The notes under the pieces were generated by a model. It saw only the letters and a program-made list of their open reading frames with translations. It made no database searches and was not told the origin of the DNA. The position numbers and the translations under genes are program-made. A stretch of 64,000 nt of DNA from positions 1 to 64,000 of the forward strand of contig JAVSML010018922.1 of NCBI GenBank assembly GCA_038503035.1, in the 5' to 3' direction. The stretch is from Crocodylus rhombifer. Taxonomy: Eukaryota; Chordata; Crocodylia; Crocodylidae. This document shows positions 48,740 to 60,662 of this stretch, piece after piece (within the stretch, counting starts at the first letter, position 1; every line of letters begins with the position of its first letter).

Positions 48740-51480
48740 CCTGCACAGTCAGCATTTACTGGAAGTAGCAAAGGTAGTTGACAAAGTCTTCTTCTCTGAA
48801 GACCTCAAGTTTCCACTGGTCTCTAGGACAAGGCCTATGACGTGCAGTGGAGCTGCATTGATTCCACCTAATGGAAACACATGGCTTCACCTGAAGGATG
48901 GGCCATAGCCATCCCTTTTCCACTGATGGTTGTAGGTTCACATTGTTATATAGAAGAGATGAAAGCCAATGAGTTCTGGTCACCAAACCTCCTTCTGTTC
49001 CCTCTCAGACAAGCCGGTCACTGCTTCCCTGCATGGCTGTTCCCACTGCTGTTCCCTCACTCCAAAACCAATCTCGTTTTCTAAAATAAAAGACCGGGCG
49101 GGGGGGAGTGGCTCTTCTTGAAATGAGCCACACTTTCCAGTGCTCGCAATCCTGGGAGCGGGAAGTCAGATGCCATCAGCATCTCTCTGGAGAGCTCCAT
49201 GACCCATGCTTGCCTGCAGTTTCTTCTTTAAATACCCATTATTCTGAAACCTCACCTGCATTTCCTGTTCTGATAACGAGCCTGTTCTGAAAACAAGCAG
49301 GAGCACAGCAGTGAGCCTTCTCGATTATCACGGCAGCGATCTGGAGCTGCAGGTGCTGGGTGCTCCTCAGGAAGTGCTCAGCGTTGGGTAGGATTGGGTC
49401 CCAGCAGCAGCCAACTGTCGTCGCTGCAGGATTCTGAGAATTATTTTTAGCTTTTTACTTGGCTTTGTTATATTTTTAACTCAACCGCCTTGCGGACTGC
49501 GGGCCCGATCCAAAGCCTGCTGGAAGCAATGGAAAGATTACCAGCAAGAATGATTGCATCCATCCCTAAATACGCAGTCCTTTGTGTACTTGCTAAATGG
49601 AAAGGATGCTCCATGGAGGAGTTTTAGAAGAACACCCAACCTCGGCATGGTTGTGTAGGGCCGGGGAGAGGCCTTGATGTCTGGGATTGCCTCGCAACAA
49701 CCAAGGGCATGAACCTTCAATGCCACATGCTCAATTTAATGGCGTTTCATACTTGTTTGGGGGTGGAAGGGACCTTGCCGATCATCAGGTTCAGCCCCCC
49801 TGCACTTGGGCAGTTTGAGGCTGAAAGATAAGGCCAAACCAACAGGAGATGCAACGTGACACCAGAGCCGTAGGGCTCCATTTGCTTGCTCCAGGCTAGA
49901 GGCTGGCCCAGCTACGTATTTCTTTTTTAAAATGATAATGGAAAAGAAAATATTTTGTGCTGGAAGTGAAGCGTTCATATGTTTGGGGATGCGTGATAGA
50001 CTGTCCATCTTGGAGTGTGATCAAAGGGCTTTTAGTTTAGATGGGAGGTAAGCAGCTAAGTGCAGGGAAAAGATTTGCATTGCAGACAGGTCCAGCAAGG
50101 GCCAGAGGCCTTGGTGCCTGCCATGCAGACAGTACAGCTTCAGATCCGTTTTTGGAAGTCATTCTCGCTTTGGTTTCAAGTGATCGGGAGCAAAATAAAA
50201 GCAGGGGTGGCTTGCCAGAGCATGGGTCTTGCTGGAATCGGATGGAACTTGAACTTCAAAAATTCCAAGTTTGGGTTTAAATTTAGAAGCCGACACTTTC
50301 GACGGGACTTTACTGAGTTTCCCTTCCCTCTGCTGAAACCCGCCCCTGTGCTCCTTATTTTTAGAACATGTATCACCCATCTTGCTCCAGCTTGACTCAT
50401 GTTCACGCCTGTCCGTGCAGCACTCTCATGTCACAATGCAGGTGCCCTGCAAGAGATGCAAGCGAGCCCATTGCTCCTGACGGACGTGCAATGCTCATCC
50501 CAGCTTCTGCATTGCCTTCCATTTACAGGTGCCAGCACTGCTCTGCAAGCATGAGCTAACCCTGCTGCACCCATCGAAAGCACAGCTAGCAAGATAAAGC
50601 ACCTCTCAAGCAGAGGGGCCTCAAAGCGCTCTGCAAACTGTGCAGTTCTCTTTGTGAGCAACATCAAATAGCAGCAATGGGACACTTGAATGAGCATGCA
50701 AGCGTATAACTGGGCTCAGGGAGGTTTCAGGGAGACAGTCCCATGTGTTGGCTGTGCACAGCAACCGCTCGGCTCCCACTGCACCGATGGAAGCCCATAC
50801 CTGATTTTTAGGCATGGGAAAACGAAGGGTTTTTTTAGAGGGTGCCTGTCCCCCAACCCCGGTATGTGGGCATACCCAAATCCTGCTACAGAAAGATTGA
50901 AGGGAAGCAAAGTAGGACTACCTGAGGTAGGCATTAACTGAACCCGGGGATTAACACTTCTGCTCTGTGGAAAAAAATACACCAAGGACATCATTGACCA
51001 CAGGATTTCAGTTGACGCCTCACCCAGATGACAGAGCCAGAAAAGCAGAAGCGGTGAGGGGAAGGCAAGCCTCAGAGCGAGACGGTGACATTTCAGATCT
51101 GTTCTTGGCCCCTTGCCCCTGAAGCTGGCATGCGCTGCAGCCCTGCCTCCCCCACACGGGCACACGCACGCTGGCTTTTTGATCACCAGGCTCACATTTA
51201 GTACAATCAGACATTTTTCCACAGCTAACAAAGTGTAATCAAAGGAAGTTTTTTGGAGTGGGTGGCAACTGAAAGTCTGGTGTTCTGGTGAGATTTGCCT
51301 CTATCGTGTTTCACAGCATGTCAAGGACATTTCTCCTTTGCCTCAGAGAAAGTATGTCCTTGTTCCATTCAGCTCTCTGGATTTGGGCAGGAAAGTGGGA
51401 AAGGCATAGAGAAGGGTGGGAAGGGCGGGCAGCTGCTGCAGAAGAGGAGGAAAGCTGCCAGCGGGGCTTCGGTATAACAT
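48740..51480. other. Gene-poor stretch
   Basis: No exon recognised. A reversed CR1 tip is at about 49742-49815 (GGGTGGAAGGGACCTTGCCGATC). Confidence 0.45.
49742..49815 (-). mobile_element. CR1 3' tip fragment
   Basis: GGTGGAAGGGACCTTGCCGA and the following CCCCCCTGCACTTGGGCAG are the reversed CR1 terminus. Confidence 0.6.
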
Positions 51481-51539
51481 TGCACAGGGGTTACAGGAGC
51501 CGTTGGTGGGTTTGATGTATTCGTGGAGGGGCATCCCCC

Positions 51540-51985
51540 CAGACTCAGTGCCTGGGTAGGACTGGGTATACCTATAGCAGCAGGACATGGGCTGCCACGG
51601 GTCCTGGGCTTTACCTGTGGCAGGTTCCGGTGTCAGGTGAGTGTTGTGTCAGGGCTGAGGTTCGTCTTAGCTAGAGTTTAGGTGATGAATTTGTCTGGGA
51701 TAGGCATGATCCTGCCTTGGGCAGGGGGTTGGACTAGACCAATGGTTTTCAACCTGTGGTTCGCAGACCCCTGGAGCTCCGCAGACTTGTCTAAGAGGTC
51801 CACGAAAGATCACGATGATCAATCAAATGTATGTGAATGCCCACACTTACAATTCAAAGGGACCCGCAGCTCTGTTAAAAATTAATGCGGGTCTGCAAAT
51901 GAAAAAAGGTTGGAAACCATTGGACTAGATGACTTCTGGATGTCCCTTGCAGACCTACTTCCCTCCGTGTCTATGTTTATGAACA
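51540..51985 (+). mobile_element. CR1-like 3' UTR element, third copy, split by a hAT insertion
   Basis: Matches the end of the 15.5-16.3 kb element: TTTACCTGTGGCAGGTT, GATCCTGCCTYRGGCAGGGG and GGACTAGATG. It is interrupted at GGACTAGA by the element at 51740-51922. Confidence 0.8.
51740..51922. mobile_element. hAT-type MITE nested in CR1, 8-bp target duplication
   Basis: The ends CAATGGTTTTCAACCT and AGGTTGGAAACCATTG are inverted with one mismatch. The flanks GACTAGAC (51732-51739) and GACTAGAT (51923-51930) are the target duplication. Removing the element restores the CR1 tip. Confidence 0.92.
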
Positions 51986-52510
51986 GCAAAAATCTACAAC
52001 TCTTGGTTCAGAGATGATCCCTTTTACTAGACCAACTGAGAAAGTGCAAAAAAAGAAAAAAAAGGAAATTTTTCTGCAAGCTTTCGGGTTCCCATGCTCT
52101 TCATCAGGCTCAGGGAAAGGTAAAGATGGTAAAAAGTTCCCACAGGTGGGAAATAAACTTCATTTTTGTACACATCCATGTCTATGAAGCACTGCCAGTT
52201 GCTAGACTCTTTAAAAGAGCATCGACTATTAATGTACGAGTTGATGCTTGGAAGACTGGACAATGCAGCCCCACTCAGTCAGCTGATTGATCGGCACTAT
52301 AAAACCTCATAATCACTAATGAGGTAAAGTGTACACCCCTGCGTCCTGGGCTGTTGTGGGCTGCAGCGTATTCTTATGGAGGAAGCACAACACAGATCAT
52401 TGCATGACCCCCTCTTAGCGTTAACCGGGTTATAACCCAGGGTCTGATCAAACGGGCCCGATCAAGTGCGCTTGGGCAGAACTCAAAACCAGGAGCACTA
52501 AGAAAAGTGC

Positions 52511-52873
52511 GGTACCAGACAGGCACAGCATTATACCAGCAGCTACCTGGCATTTTACAGGAGGACCTGATTGAAAAAGGCCATTGATCAGCAGACTCTT
52601 AACGAAAGCAACCAGGCAGACTTGTATCGTAGCTAAGAGAGTATTAGGAGAGTTGGGCCAGCTTCTTAGACTAACACTGAATGCTGATCCTAGTGAAAGT
52701 CTGAGCTTCAGTAGGTATTAGGGCTGAACAAGGGTTAGTTCCTGCCCTTGTACCGTCCTCATATACCCAGATGGTGACTTTTCCTAGCTTGCTGCCTGCT
52801 CCCAGTGCTACGTCTCTCCTGTTGTGCTCCAAGAGGCAGGATTCAGGCTTCTGCCTGGGCAAAAGCAGAAGAT
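52511..52873 (+). repeat. Unclassified dispersed repeat, copy 1
   Basis: About 360 bases, closely similar to 60071-60410 along the whole length. Shared blocks include GCATTATACCAGCAGCTA, GAAAAAGGCCATTGATCAG, CTCATATACCCAGATG and AGAGGCAGGATTCAGGCTTC. No LINE or DNA-transposon end was recognised. Confidence 0.8.
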
Positions 52874-52879
52874 GGCCTG

Positions 52880-54500
52880 TCTCCCCTTCTCCCGCATGCA
52901 CCTGAGGGCCCGCGTAACCAGATGAATGTTGGCCTGAGTCATGGCTGCCTGCGTGAAGTCCAAATTAATGTCTTGCTTGGGGAATTTTCATGGAAGAATG
53001 GAAACTGCTCTTGGAGCAGCCGTCATCAGACCTCATGGGCATCTGGTTGCCCTGTGGGGAGGATTTTAGCCAGCATGATCCTATGCAAGGTTGCCTTCAT
53101 GCACTTTTCTCAGCTGAATTCAAGATCCCACTCCCTAATAGCACTTGTGGTCTTTCCAGATGTCATAACGTCCATCCAGGTAAAGGCGCTGTGCTAGGGT
53201 TGATGCATGGAAGGGGCGGGTAGGCGAGAAATCCGGTGGAAAGCAGAGCTGGTTGCATATTTTCCATCGTTTCCATGGCAGATGGCTTTGCAGGAGGATG
53301 GCCGTGTCTGCGCAAAAAACTTTCTGTGTTTGCGGCAAAAGTTCAAGTTTCATTTTAACATCAGAGCTCAATGCCAGAAATTTTCCAGGGTACAGATTTG
53401 TGATGGAAACTCAAGAAACTCCAACAAATTTTTGCTTTTTGGGGGCAATAACTGATTTCCTGTTCTTTGCCTTCTTGTAGGCAGACACATCCGAAGCAGA
53501 AGGAGCTTCTTTTTAAGGTTATGGAGAGCAAAACCCCCCCCCCCCCAAAACTCAAGAGACTTGTCTTTCACCTGGGGTTTGAGTCGAACATGGCAGAAAG
53601 GTCATGAGAATGCCTGACTTCAGAAAGTTTCCGCTTTAAGGTGGCTGAAATTTAACGCAAACGGAAAACAAGATTTACTGAGACGGGCCCTGAAGCACTA
53701 GCCTGGATAGACTCGGTTTGGCCTCAGAGCTGAAATCTTCCCCCCTTAGCCCATTATTAATTGATTCACCCAGCTGCTGACACTATCCTGCTGCTATATT
53801 GCAATGTGTTACTTGAACTAACCATTATAATGCCCTGCATTGAGGACACATGGAAATTTGCTAAATCGTAGTGACAAAACACCAGCCCATTCATTAATTT
53901 TTCCCCTGACACTTTCTGAAAGCCCTAGCATCATGAGATTCCGTTCAAGAGGAGCAGGAAGAACCAGAGAAATGGGTGGTTTCATCACTGTTTATTTCCT
54001 TTGCAAATATTAGTCACAGCGGCTGGGTAAAATGACAGACCGAAGATGGTGCAGGTCACCAGACTAAGCATTTGTCATGGGTTTTCTCAGATGTTTCTGC
54101 TTGTGGCATCTCAATCAAGTCCAGCTCCTGGCCAAACCAGCCTCAGGGAGAGAGGAACAGGGGAGAAACCCCTGCTCAGACCCTGTTCCTTGTCCCTTCT
54201 GCAAGTGAGAGAGGAACAAGGGATGGGACAAAGCGGTGGTCAGGCTCTGCTCACTCTCCCTTTCAGCATCCACTGCCTGCCCCCGTGTGACATAGGAGAC
54301 TGGGCAAGATGGACCTATGGTGTGACCCAGCCAGGGGCAGGTCTTGTGTTCTTATGTAGTTGAGGTCTTTGTTTCAGACAGGATGATGAGCGATTTGGAG
54401 ATGGTCTGACTAGAAAGATGAGACACAAGCCCCATGCACATGCTAAAAATTGTTGCTTAGGTCCTCTTTGTGTGTGCCCAGGAATGCTCTCAGATCCATC
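52880..54500. other. Gene-poor stretch
   Basis: No supported exon or transposon end. A C-run is at about 53536-53547. Confidence 0.4.
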
Positions 54501-54514
54501 GTGGTTGCTATCCT

Positions 54515-54690
54515 GGCCCAGTGGCCTTAGGGTAGTGGGGCTCTGGGCAAGAGAGTCATTCGGGGCCCCTTAGAGGCTTAACTAGCATGACTTAGAAGCA
54601 AGTCGGGCATTTGTTGCAAAATTTTGGGGCCCCCTGAAGTGTGGAGCCCTGGGCGGTCACCTCCCTTAAGGCCACCACTGCCTGGCCAGC
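54515..54690. mobile_element. Candidate MITE with inverted ends
   Basis: The left CCCAGTGGCCTTAGGG and the right TTAAGGCCACCACTGCC are roughly inverted. The interior is rich in GGGGCCCC. Confidence 0.45.
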
Positions 54691-55024
54691 TGCCCACAAG
54701 ACTTATTTTTAACTGTGAGCTTTGTTCAAAGTGGGAGCTATCACTCCCCACACGCCATGCACTGCACGTTCACTGTCCCGGTCCCGTGCAATGACAGTGA
54801 TGAAGAAGAAAGTGATGGTGATGAAGCCGTCTCCAGTGGCTGCCTGCTGCCACGCATGGAGTAGTAGCAGGAACAGGAGGATGTGGCTCCTAGTCATGCC
54901 CGTGCTTTCCAGTCCTCTAGTGGCAAGTCACAGTTGTGCAGGTCAAGAGATCTTAACATGTGAGTGCTCTAAACCCATTATAAAATTAAAACCGTTCAAC
55001 ATTTCACAGCACTGTAATGTGGCA

Positions 55025-55130
55025 CAACACCCACAGCCTTGGGATGCCACGTCCCATAGCCTTGGGACGCCCACAGCCTTGGGATGCCACCTGTAGCCTG
55101 GGACCCATAGCCATGTCTTGGGATCACCAG
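55025..55130. repeat. Short minisatellite, unit CCTTGGGATGCCACRYCCCATAG-like
   Basis: Four to five irregular copies of a 20-25 base unit built on CCTTGGGAYGCC. Confidence 0.75.
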
Positions 55131-55150
55131 AGATGAGGTCTAGACATCCC

Positions 55151-55174
55151 TTTTCTTTCTTTCTTTCTTTCTTG
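55151..55174. repeat. (TTTC)n microsatellite
   Basis: A CTTT/TTTC run at the left edge of the + strand LINE piece; a similar run is at 55733-55751. Confidence 0.85.
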
Positions 55175-55732
55175 GCCTGGCCAATTCCTGGTGGGCCAGG
55201 CCAAGATGGCCACGCTGAAGAGCCGGCGAAACCGGCTCACCGGGGCTGGGATGCAGGGCGCCCTGCAGCTCTTCCACCTGCTGGTGCGGGCCTGCCTCTC
55301 TCTTGAATTCGAGCGTGCGGTCCTCCGGCGGACGGTGTCCACCTTTGAGGAACGCTGGGCCGTCGACGGGGCACTGTGCCGAGTCGAGGCGGGACGCCTG
55401 CTCCTTGCCTTTGACACCACCAGCTCCTCAAGGTGCGGAGGCACACCCAGCGAGCTGGGACCTTGGGCTTTGTCCAGGCGGGCTGACCCCGATGTCCTGA
55501 GGCCCCCCGGGTGTTCCCCCTGGCAAGAACTGTATATATGTACATATGTGAATGCTTCTTTTGTTCTTTGTGTTTTTTTTGTCTTTTTGTCTAACGTGTG
55601 CGGGCAAGCCTTGCAGGCCATGAGCCCAGGCCTTGTCCTCGAGGCCCAGATCCTCAGACCACACTGTACATAATTTTTACTGCCCACCATTTGTCACCCT
55701 TCCCAGAATAAACATCTCTTAAAAGTCAAAAG
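55175..55732 (+). mobile_element. Non-LTR retrotransposon 3' end (Tx1/L1-like?), + copy
   Basis: The frame reads LVRACLSLEFERAVLRRTVS and FEERWAVDGALC, resembling the extreme C-terminus of Tx1/L1-like ORF2. A 3' UTR with AATAAA at about 55707 follows. The family assignment is tentative. Confidence 0.6.
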
Positions 55733-55751
55733 TCTTTCTTTCTTTCTTTCT

Positions 55752-56260
55752 ACAGTTCGGTCCAAGGATCTGGGCCTTGAAGGCAAGGCCTGGGCTTATC
55801 TGGGCAGAAGGGGCAGGCCGCCAAGGCCACCGGGTCCAGGTGGCGCACAAAGGTGCCAGTGGCCAGGATGCTGTGCACCAGTCTCCACTGGTGGTCGCCG
55901 GTCTTCTTGGCGGTGGGCGCCCTGTAGAGCGGGCGCCACGCTGGGGTCCCGGGCCACGCCAGGTGCCACTGCCCACGTGTAGAGTCCCTTCCGGGGCAGC
56001 GTGCCAAAGGGGCAGCCTCTGTTGCTGCTGGGGGGCACAGGGAGCCTGAGCAGTGTGTTGGGCCGGTCAGCCAGCTCGCTGGCCACCGCTGGGATGACCG
56101 GCAGTGGTGGGAAGGCGTCACCTGCGGGGTCTGCAGCGGGGAGGGTCTGGTGAGCCTGGAGGTAGCCTTCCAGGCATTGCACATAGGCCATGACGCAAAG
56201 TGACCCTGAACTAATGCCTAATCTGACTTTGTTGGCCTCCGTTGCATGTTCAGTGGACAA
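55752..56260 (-). mobile_element. Same LINE family, - copy, tail to tail with the + copy
   Basis: The - strand frame reads WRLVHSILATGTFVRHLDP and AACPFC, a typical C-terminal zinc-finger region of LINE ORF2. It then jumps directly into the same 3' tail (GCCCAGGCCTTG...GGCCCAGATCC) as the + copy. It therefore carries an internal deletion after CPFC. Confidence 0.65.
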
Positions 56261-56971
56261 GTTTCTCTATCACACCAGCAATTTCAGCAGTTCTCCGTGG
56301 GGCAGGCCAGGATTGAATGGTCCCTGGAGGCTATTCGCCCCTAGAAGCAACCCCCAGAGGACCAGGTCTTGGGATAAAGCGAGGCCTCCAGCCTCTGGGG
56401 CTTTCTGCCCAGGTGCTTTCACTAGCCCTGCAATGAGTCAGAATAAATAATCCATATTAAAGTCTTTGCACAGCCACGAGCCAGCAGCACAATGTGAGCT
56501 CGACCCGTTGCATTGCACAGAAAAGGGCCTCTGTAGCCCGCTGCCGCCTTTCCTTGTGGTCTCGTGCTTCAGACCCTTACGGCGAGGCTGCTGCCTCTCT
56601 TCTCTGGGTCGGGTGAACGATGCGTGGGAACGTGGTGCGGGGAGGGGGCCGGGGCCAGGTGGAGGCGCAGCTGTCAGGCTGCGTTGGAGGAGGAAGCAGG
56701 GGGCGGATGGCAGGGAGGATTTCCCTCCTCAGCCGCGATGGGCACGTTTCATTTCCATTCCTGCCTCTGCTGCACACAGTCGGTGGCAAGCAGCTGCCAC
56801 GCTGGCGCCGGGGTCGCCGTGACGCAAAGCCCCCACTGCAGCGAGGCACGAAGGGACCCCACGGGGACACAGGCTCCCCCCGCCACGCCGCCTGGGCCCA
56901 GCCGCTTGGATTGCGCTCGCTGCAGCCCACGGGTGGACCCCGTCGCAGCTCGTGGCCTCTCAGAAACAGCC

Positions 56972-57054
56972 ATGGAGAGACTACCTGTTATCGTGGCCGG
57001 CGTCTGCATGCTGCTGCTATGCTGCACGCCGGGGCTGCTGCTCTCCCAGCTCGG
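56972..57054 (+). CDS. Possible first exon encoding a signal peptide
   Basis: ATG in a good context (CAGCCATGG), 27 codons and one base before a GTACGT donor in phase 1. The peptide MERLPVIVAGVCMLLLCCTP has a classic hydrophobic core. Upstream DNA is GC-rich. Signal-peptide exons that end in phase 1 are common in secreted and immunoglobulin-type proteins. I recognise no family and find no convincing next exon up to the window edge, so it may be a chance frame. Confidence 0.35.
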
Positions 57055-57059
57055 TACGT

Positions 57060-58500
57060 AGCTGTGCGGTGCGGCCCATGAACTTGTGCCCCGTGGCAAA
57101 GGTTTGCTTGGCCCCGAGCTTTGCCGGCTGTAGAGGGAGAGATGGTACCTAGGAGGCTGAGAAGCCAGATTGACGTGCTGGGCTTGATGGAGGGGGGCAA
57201 AATGCCGGGATAGACACAAACCTGAGTATTGGGAGCAGCGGTGGGGCCAGTCTGTAGCAAGGCTCGTGTTGAATCTGTCAGGAGCGGGGTGGTGGGACGA
57301 AGGCTTCATCCCTCACTTTAGACTCTCAGCCGTCTCGTTTGGTTGGGGGCACTAATTCCCCCTCCGCAGAGACCTCACCTCTGTGGTCCAGGCCCACGGA
57401 CCCTTGCTGTGCGGGGCACTGTTGAGAGAAAGACGCGTGGTGGGTGACGATGGGGTGCAGGGATAAGAGCAAGGATCTTGCGGGGCTTTGTTCCCGGCTC
57501 TGCCAGGGACTCGCTTCCTGTCCCCGCGCTCCACCTTTAGAGGAAGGTTAATGGGTCTGGTTTACTTTTATAAAGGGCAAGGAAGAAATGCTTGAAGTGA
57601 TGTGGAAGTGCAAAGATACGAGTCGGCAAGTCGCTGACAGCCTGTGCTACGGAGAGCGTAAAAACTCAGGTCTGAAAGTCACTGTCTGGCTTGTAAGAGG
57701 AGCAGAGGGGGGAAAAATGAGCTGAATGCATCCAGAAAGGCAGGAATTGTTTTCACTGGAGTGGGCTCTAAATTTATCGAATCACAGAAAATTAGGCTTG
57801 GTTTTGGCCAAACTGGCCCAAGTGTTTTCCAGAATGAGCTGTTTTGGATGTTGAGCTGAGAGGGCGGGTGGAAAACAATGCCTCTCTCTGTGATGTGTCC
57901 TAAAAAGCTGAGGCATTGCCCCTGTCACGCATCCCCTGTGAAGAGTCAAAAAAAAGCCAAAAAAAGAAAAAAGCCACAGCACATGTAAAATTGGCAACAG
58001 CAGCACAATCCAAGCAAGCTCCTTTGCCTCACAGAAAACTGCACTCGCGCCTCAGCTTGTGCTGATCATCACCATGCCCTGAGCTCTTAATTCATAACCA
58101 TAGAGCTGCGATTTCACGGCAGACCCATGGTCCGTCAATTCTCAGATCTAATCGAGGAAGCCCTACCGCACTCCTGGACGGTTCATGGTCCCAGAGTTGC
58201 TTTCCTTGCTCATCTGAACTTGCTTAGAAAATGAAAGAGTTTTCTGTGCCAACAATGCAGGTTGTTTCTGTGCCAAGACTGCGCTCGAGAGTTGGGGGTT
58301 TGTCTATGAGAAGGCCATGCAGGTTTTACCCAAGGGGCCGTTTGAGGGGAAACCAGTTGGTTTCATGGACTCCTGCAAATAACCTGGGAAATCACCTTTT
58401 TTTTTTTTACAGGGAAACTGAATTACCATTAATTTAACATGTCTTGCCAGCCATGTGAAAGATGTGGTTTGGAGTCAGACTTTCAAATACTCTAAACTAT
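57060..58500. other. Gene-poor stretch
   Basis: No supported feature. No good downstream exon for the 56.97 kb candidate was found. Confidence 0.4.
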
Positions 58501-58524
58501 AGGGGTTCACACCCATCTCTAATC

Positions 58525-58725
58525 TAGACAGATAGACAGACATATAGACAGACAGATAGATTTTTAAGGTTGGAAGAGATCTCCATAGATCATCGAGTCC
58601 GACCCCCTGCCCTGGGCAGGAAAGAGCGCTGGGGTCAGATGACCCCAGCCAGGTGCTTGTCCGGTCTCCTCTTGAAGACCTCCAAGTTCCTTAGCTAGAT
58701 AGATAGACAGACAGATAGATATTGG
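58525..58725 (-). mobile_element. CR1 3' end fragment set in a GATA/GACA microsatellite
   Basis: The reversed CR1 tip (AAGGTTGGAAGAGATCTCCA ... CTCTTGAAGACCTCCAAG, 58565-58690) is flanked on both sides by GATA/GACA repeats. Confidence 0.8.
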
Positions 58726-59584
58726 GGTGCCTATGGTGCTGATGAATAGATAAAGTACAAGGGGAAAGGCCTGAGAATCTTATTATCAACAATTAATGAT
58801 GGCAATTGAAGGCTAGATCATGGATTATGATAGGGGACAGTTCCTAATATAAATGTAACAGCATGGACTTCAGTCCCTGGAAGCAGAGCGTCTGCAACCT
58901 GTCCTCATGTTTAAAAAGCTCCTTTCTGTGCTTCCAGCAATTAGCCCGCAAAGTTCATAAGCAGCTAAAAAGGAGGAACAAAATAGATAATGTCAAATAT
59001 TAATCACGTACTGGCAGCAGCTGACTCTGATGCATCGCAGCAATCCTTCAGACAGTGAAATTGTCCTTTTGCTCAAGTCCATGCAGATAAATTTGGCCTG
59101 TTATATTCAACCTGCCGGTGGCTCCTATCAGTGAACCCAGGGGTGCTTGTCAAAGCACTCTGGGCTGATTTTCTTCTTCTCTGTGTTGATAAAACTCAAT
59201 GTCTTCAGCAGGGCGATTCCTCATTGCTTGGGGTGGGAGTGGGCAGAGTCAGGCGAGCAGTCCTTTACCTTGCCTAGGGTGTTAGGGGGGATGCGAACAC
59301 CTCCCATGTGCTGTGCCAGACATATGTGATGCACGGACCATTTGCATTGCAACAGGCCTGCAAAGCTAGGCGTGCCGACAGCCTGATGACCCCACCTTGT
59401 GCCTAGCCCACCAAAATGCCCAGGCTGCTGGCTTGCCAGTGTTTATCCTCTGGGCTTCCATGCCCAAGCACTTAGAACAGCTTTCCCCAGATAATAAAGC
59501 CCCTTTCTCTGATTGCATTGGTGTCAATAAGGGGTGGATTCAAGCAGAACAGATGATGGGGAAGGAGCATTTCACAGCCAGGCA

Positions 59585-59652
59585 ATGGCCTGTTCTAATC
59601 ACAGCCCAAGACCTCCTGAGGTCCCTCCCAACCCTCATTTTCTATGATTCAT
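59585..59652 (+). mobile_element. CR1 3' tip fragment
   Basis: GACCTCCTGAGGTCCCTCCC, then TTTTCTATGATTC, the CR1 terminus. Confidence 0.65.
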
Positions 59653-60070
59653 CCCATGGGCAGACCTGGGGTTTGGAAAAATGGGTGCAGGCACTGTGGC
59701 ACAGTGTGGCAGCAAGAGCAACCCCGTTTTTCTCCAGGGAAAGAGAAGCTAGAAACTTTAGTGATGGGGGGCAGGGGGGTTGGGTTGGGGAGGTAGCGCT
59801 ATATTATCCAGGTGGAGAAGAAAATAAAAAAAGTTTCAGTTCATTGCAATGTGCTGTAGGAGAGACCAGAAGAGGACAGAAGCTGAAGGGAAAGGACGTG
59901 GTGACCTCAGGCCAGGTCCTAGTGGGCAGATCTCCGTGCCGCCTTGGAAACACTGGCTGGCAGTCCCAGGGGAGTGGGTAAGGGCTGTCTTTGTGATGGC
60001 CTTATCCTTTCGTGATGAAGAGGAGAGTGGTTGCTTGTTCCCTGTGGGTACAGGAGGAAGGATGGGAAGA

Positions 60071-60410
60071 AATACCAGCTGGGCACTGCATTATACCAGC
60101 AGCTATGTGACATTTTACAGGAGGCACTCATTGAAAAAGGCCATTGATCAGGAAACTATTCACAAAGACACCCAGGCATAATTAAAAGAGCATTAAGAGA
60201 GTTGGGCCAACTTAACACTGAACACCTGACCCTAATAAAAGTCTGAGTTTCAACAGGTATCAGGGATGCGCAAGAGTTAGTTCCTACCAGCCTCATATAC
60301 CCAGATGATGGTGACTATTCCTAGCTTCCTGCCTGCTCCCAGGGCTATGTCTTTTCCCTTGTGCTCAAAGAGGCAGGATTCAGGCTTCTAGCTCGGCAAG
60401 AGCAGAAGAT
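60071..60410 (+). repeat. Unclassified dispersed repeat, copy 2
   Basis: Direct-orientation partner of 52511-52873, with several small indels. A CR1 end follows immediately. Confidence 0.8.
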
Positions 60411-60424
60411 AGCAGGAATAGAAG

Positions 60425-60662
60425 ACATCAGCTTTCCTGGCAGCAAAGCATTTGTGGTTTGGATAACGGGAAGAAGCTTTCTAATTGCAAGTGCAACAAA
60501 ACTCCAGAACAGGTTACCAGGGGAGCCTGCAAAATCTTCTTCACTGGAGGTTTTTAGGAACAGGCCAGACAAACTCTTCCTCAGGGCAGGGGGTTGGGAG
60601 CTGGAATAGAGGATCTTTTCAGGTCCCTTCCCGTCTTGGATTTCTATAAATCTGTGATTTAA
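60425..60662 (+). mobile_element. CR1 3' end
   Basis: Translates in part to SFLIASATKLQNRLPGEPA and SSLEVFRNRPDK, the CR1 ORF2 end, then GGTCCCTTCCCGTCTTGGAT. Confidence 0.8.

Noticed and set aside
37000..56000. Search for TM4SF19 exons, next to DYNLT2B in human
   Set aside because: I found no sequence resembling the tetraspan L6 family on either strand.
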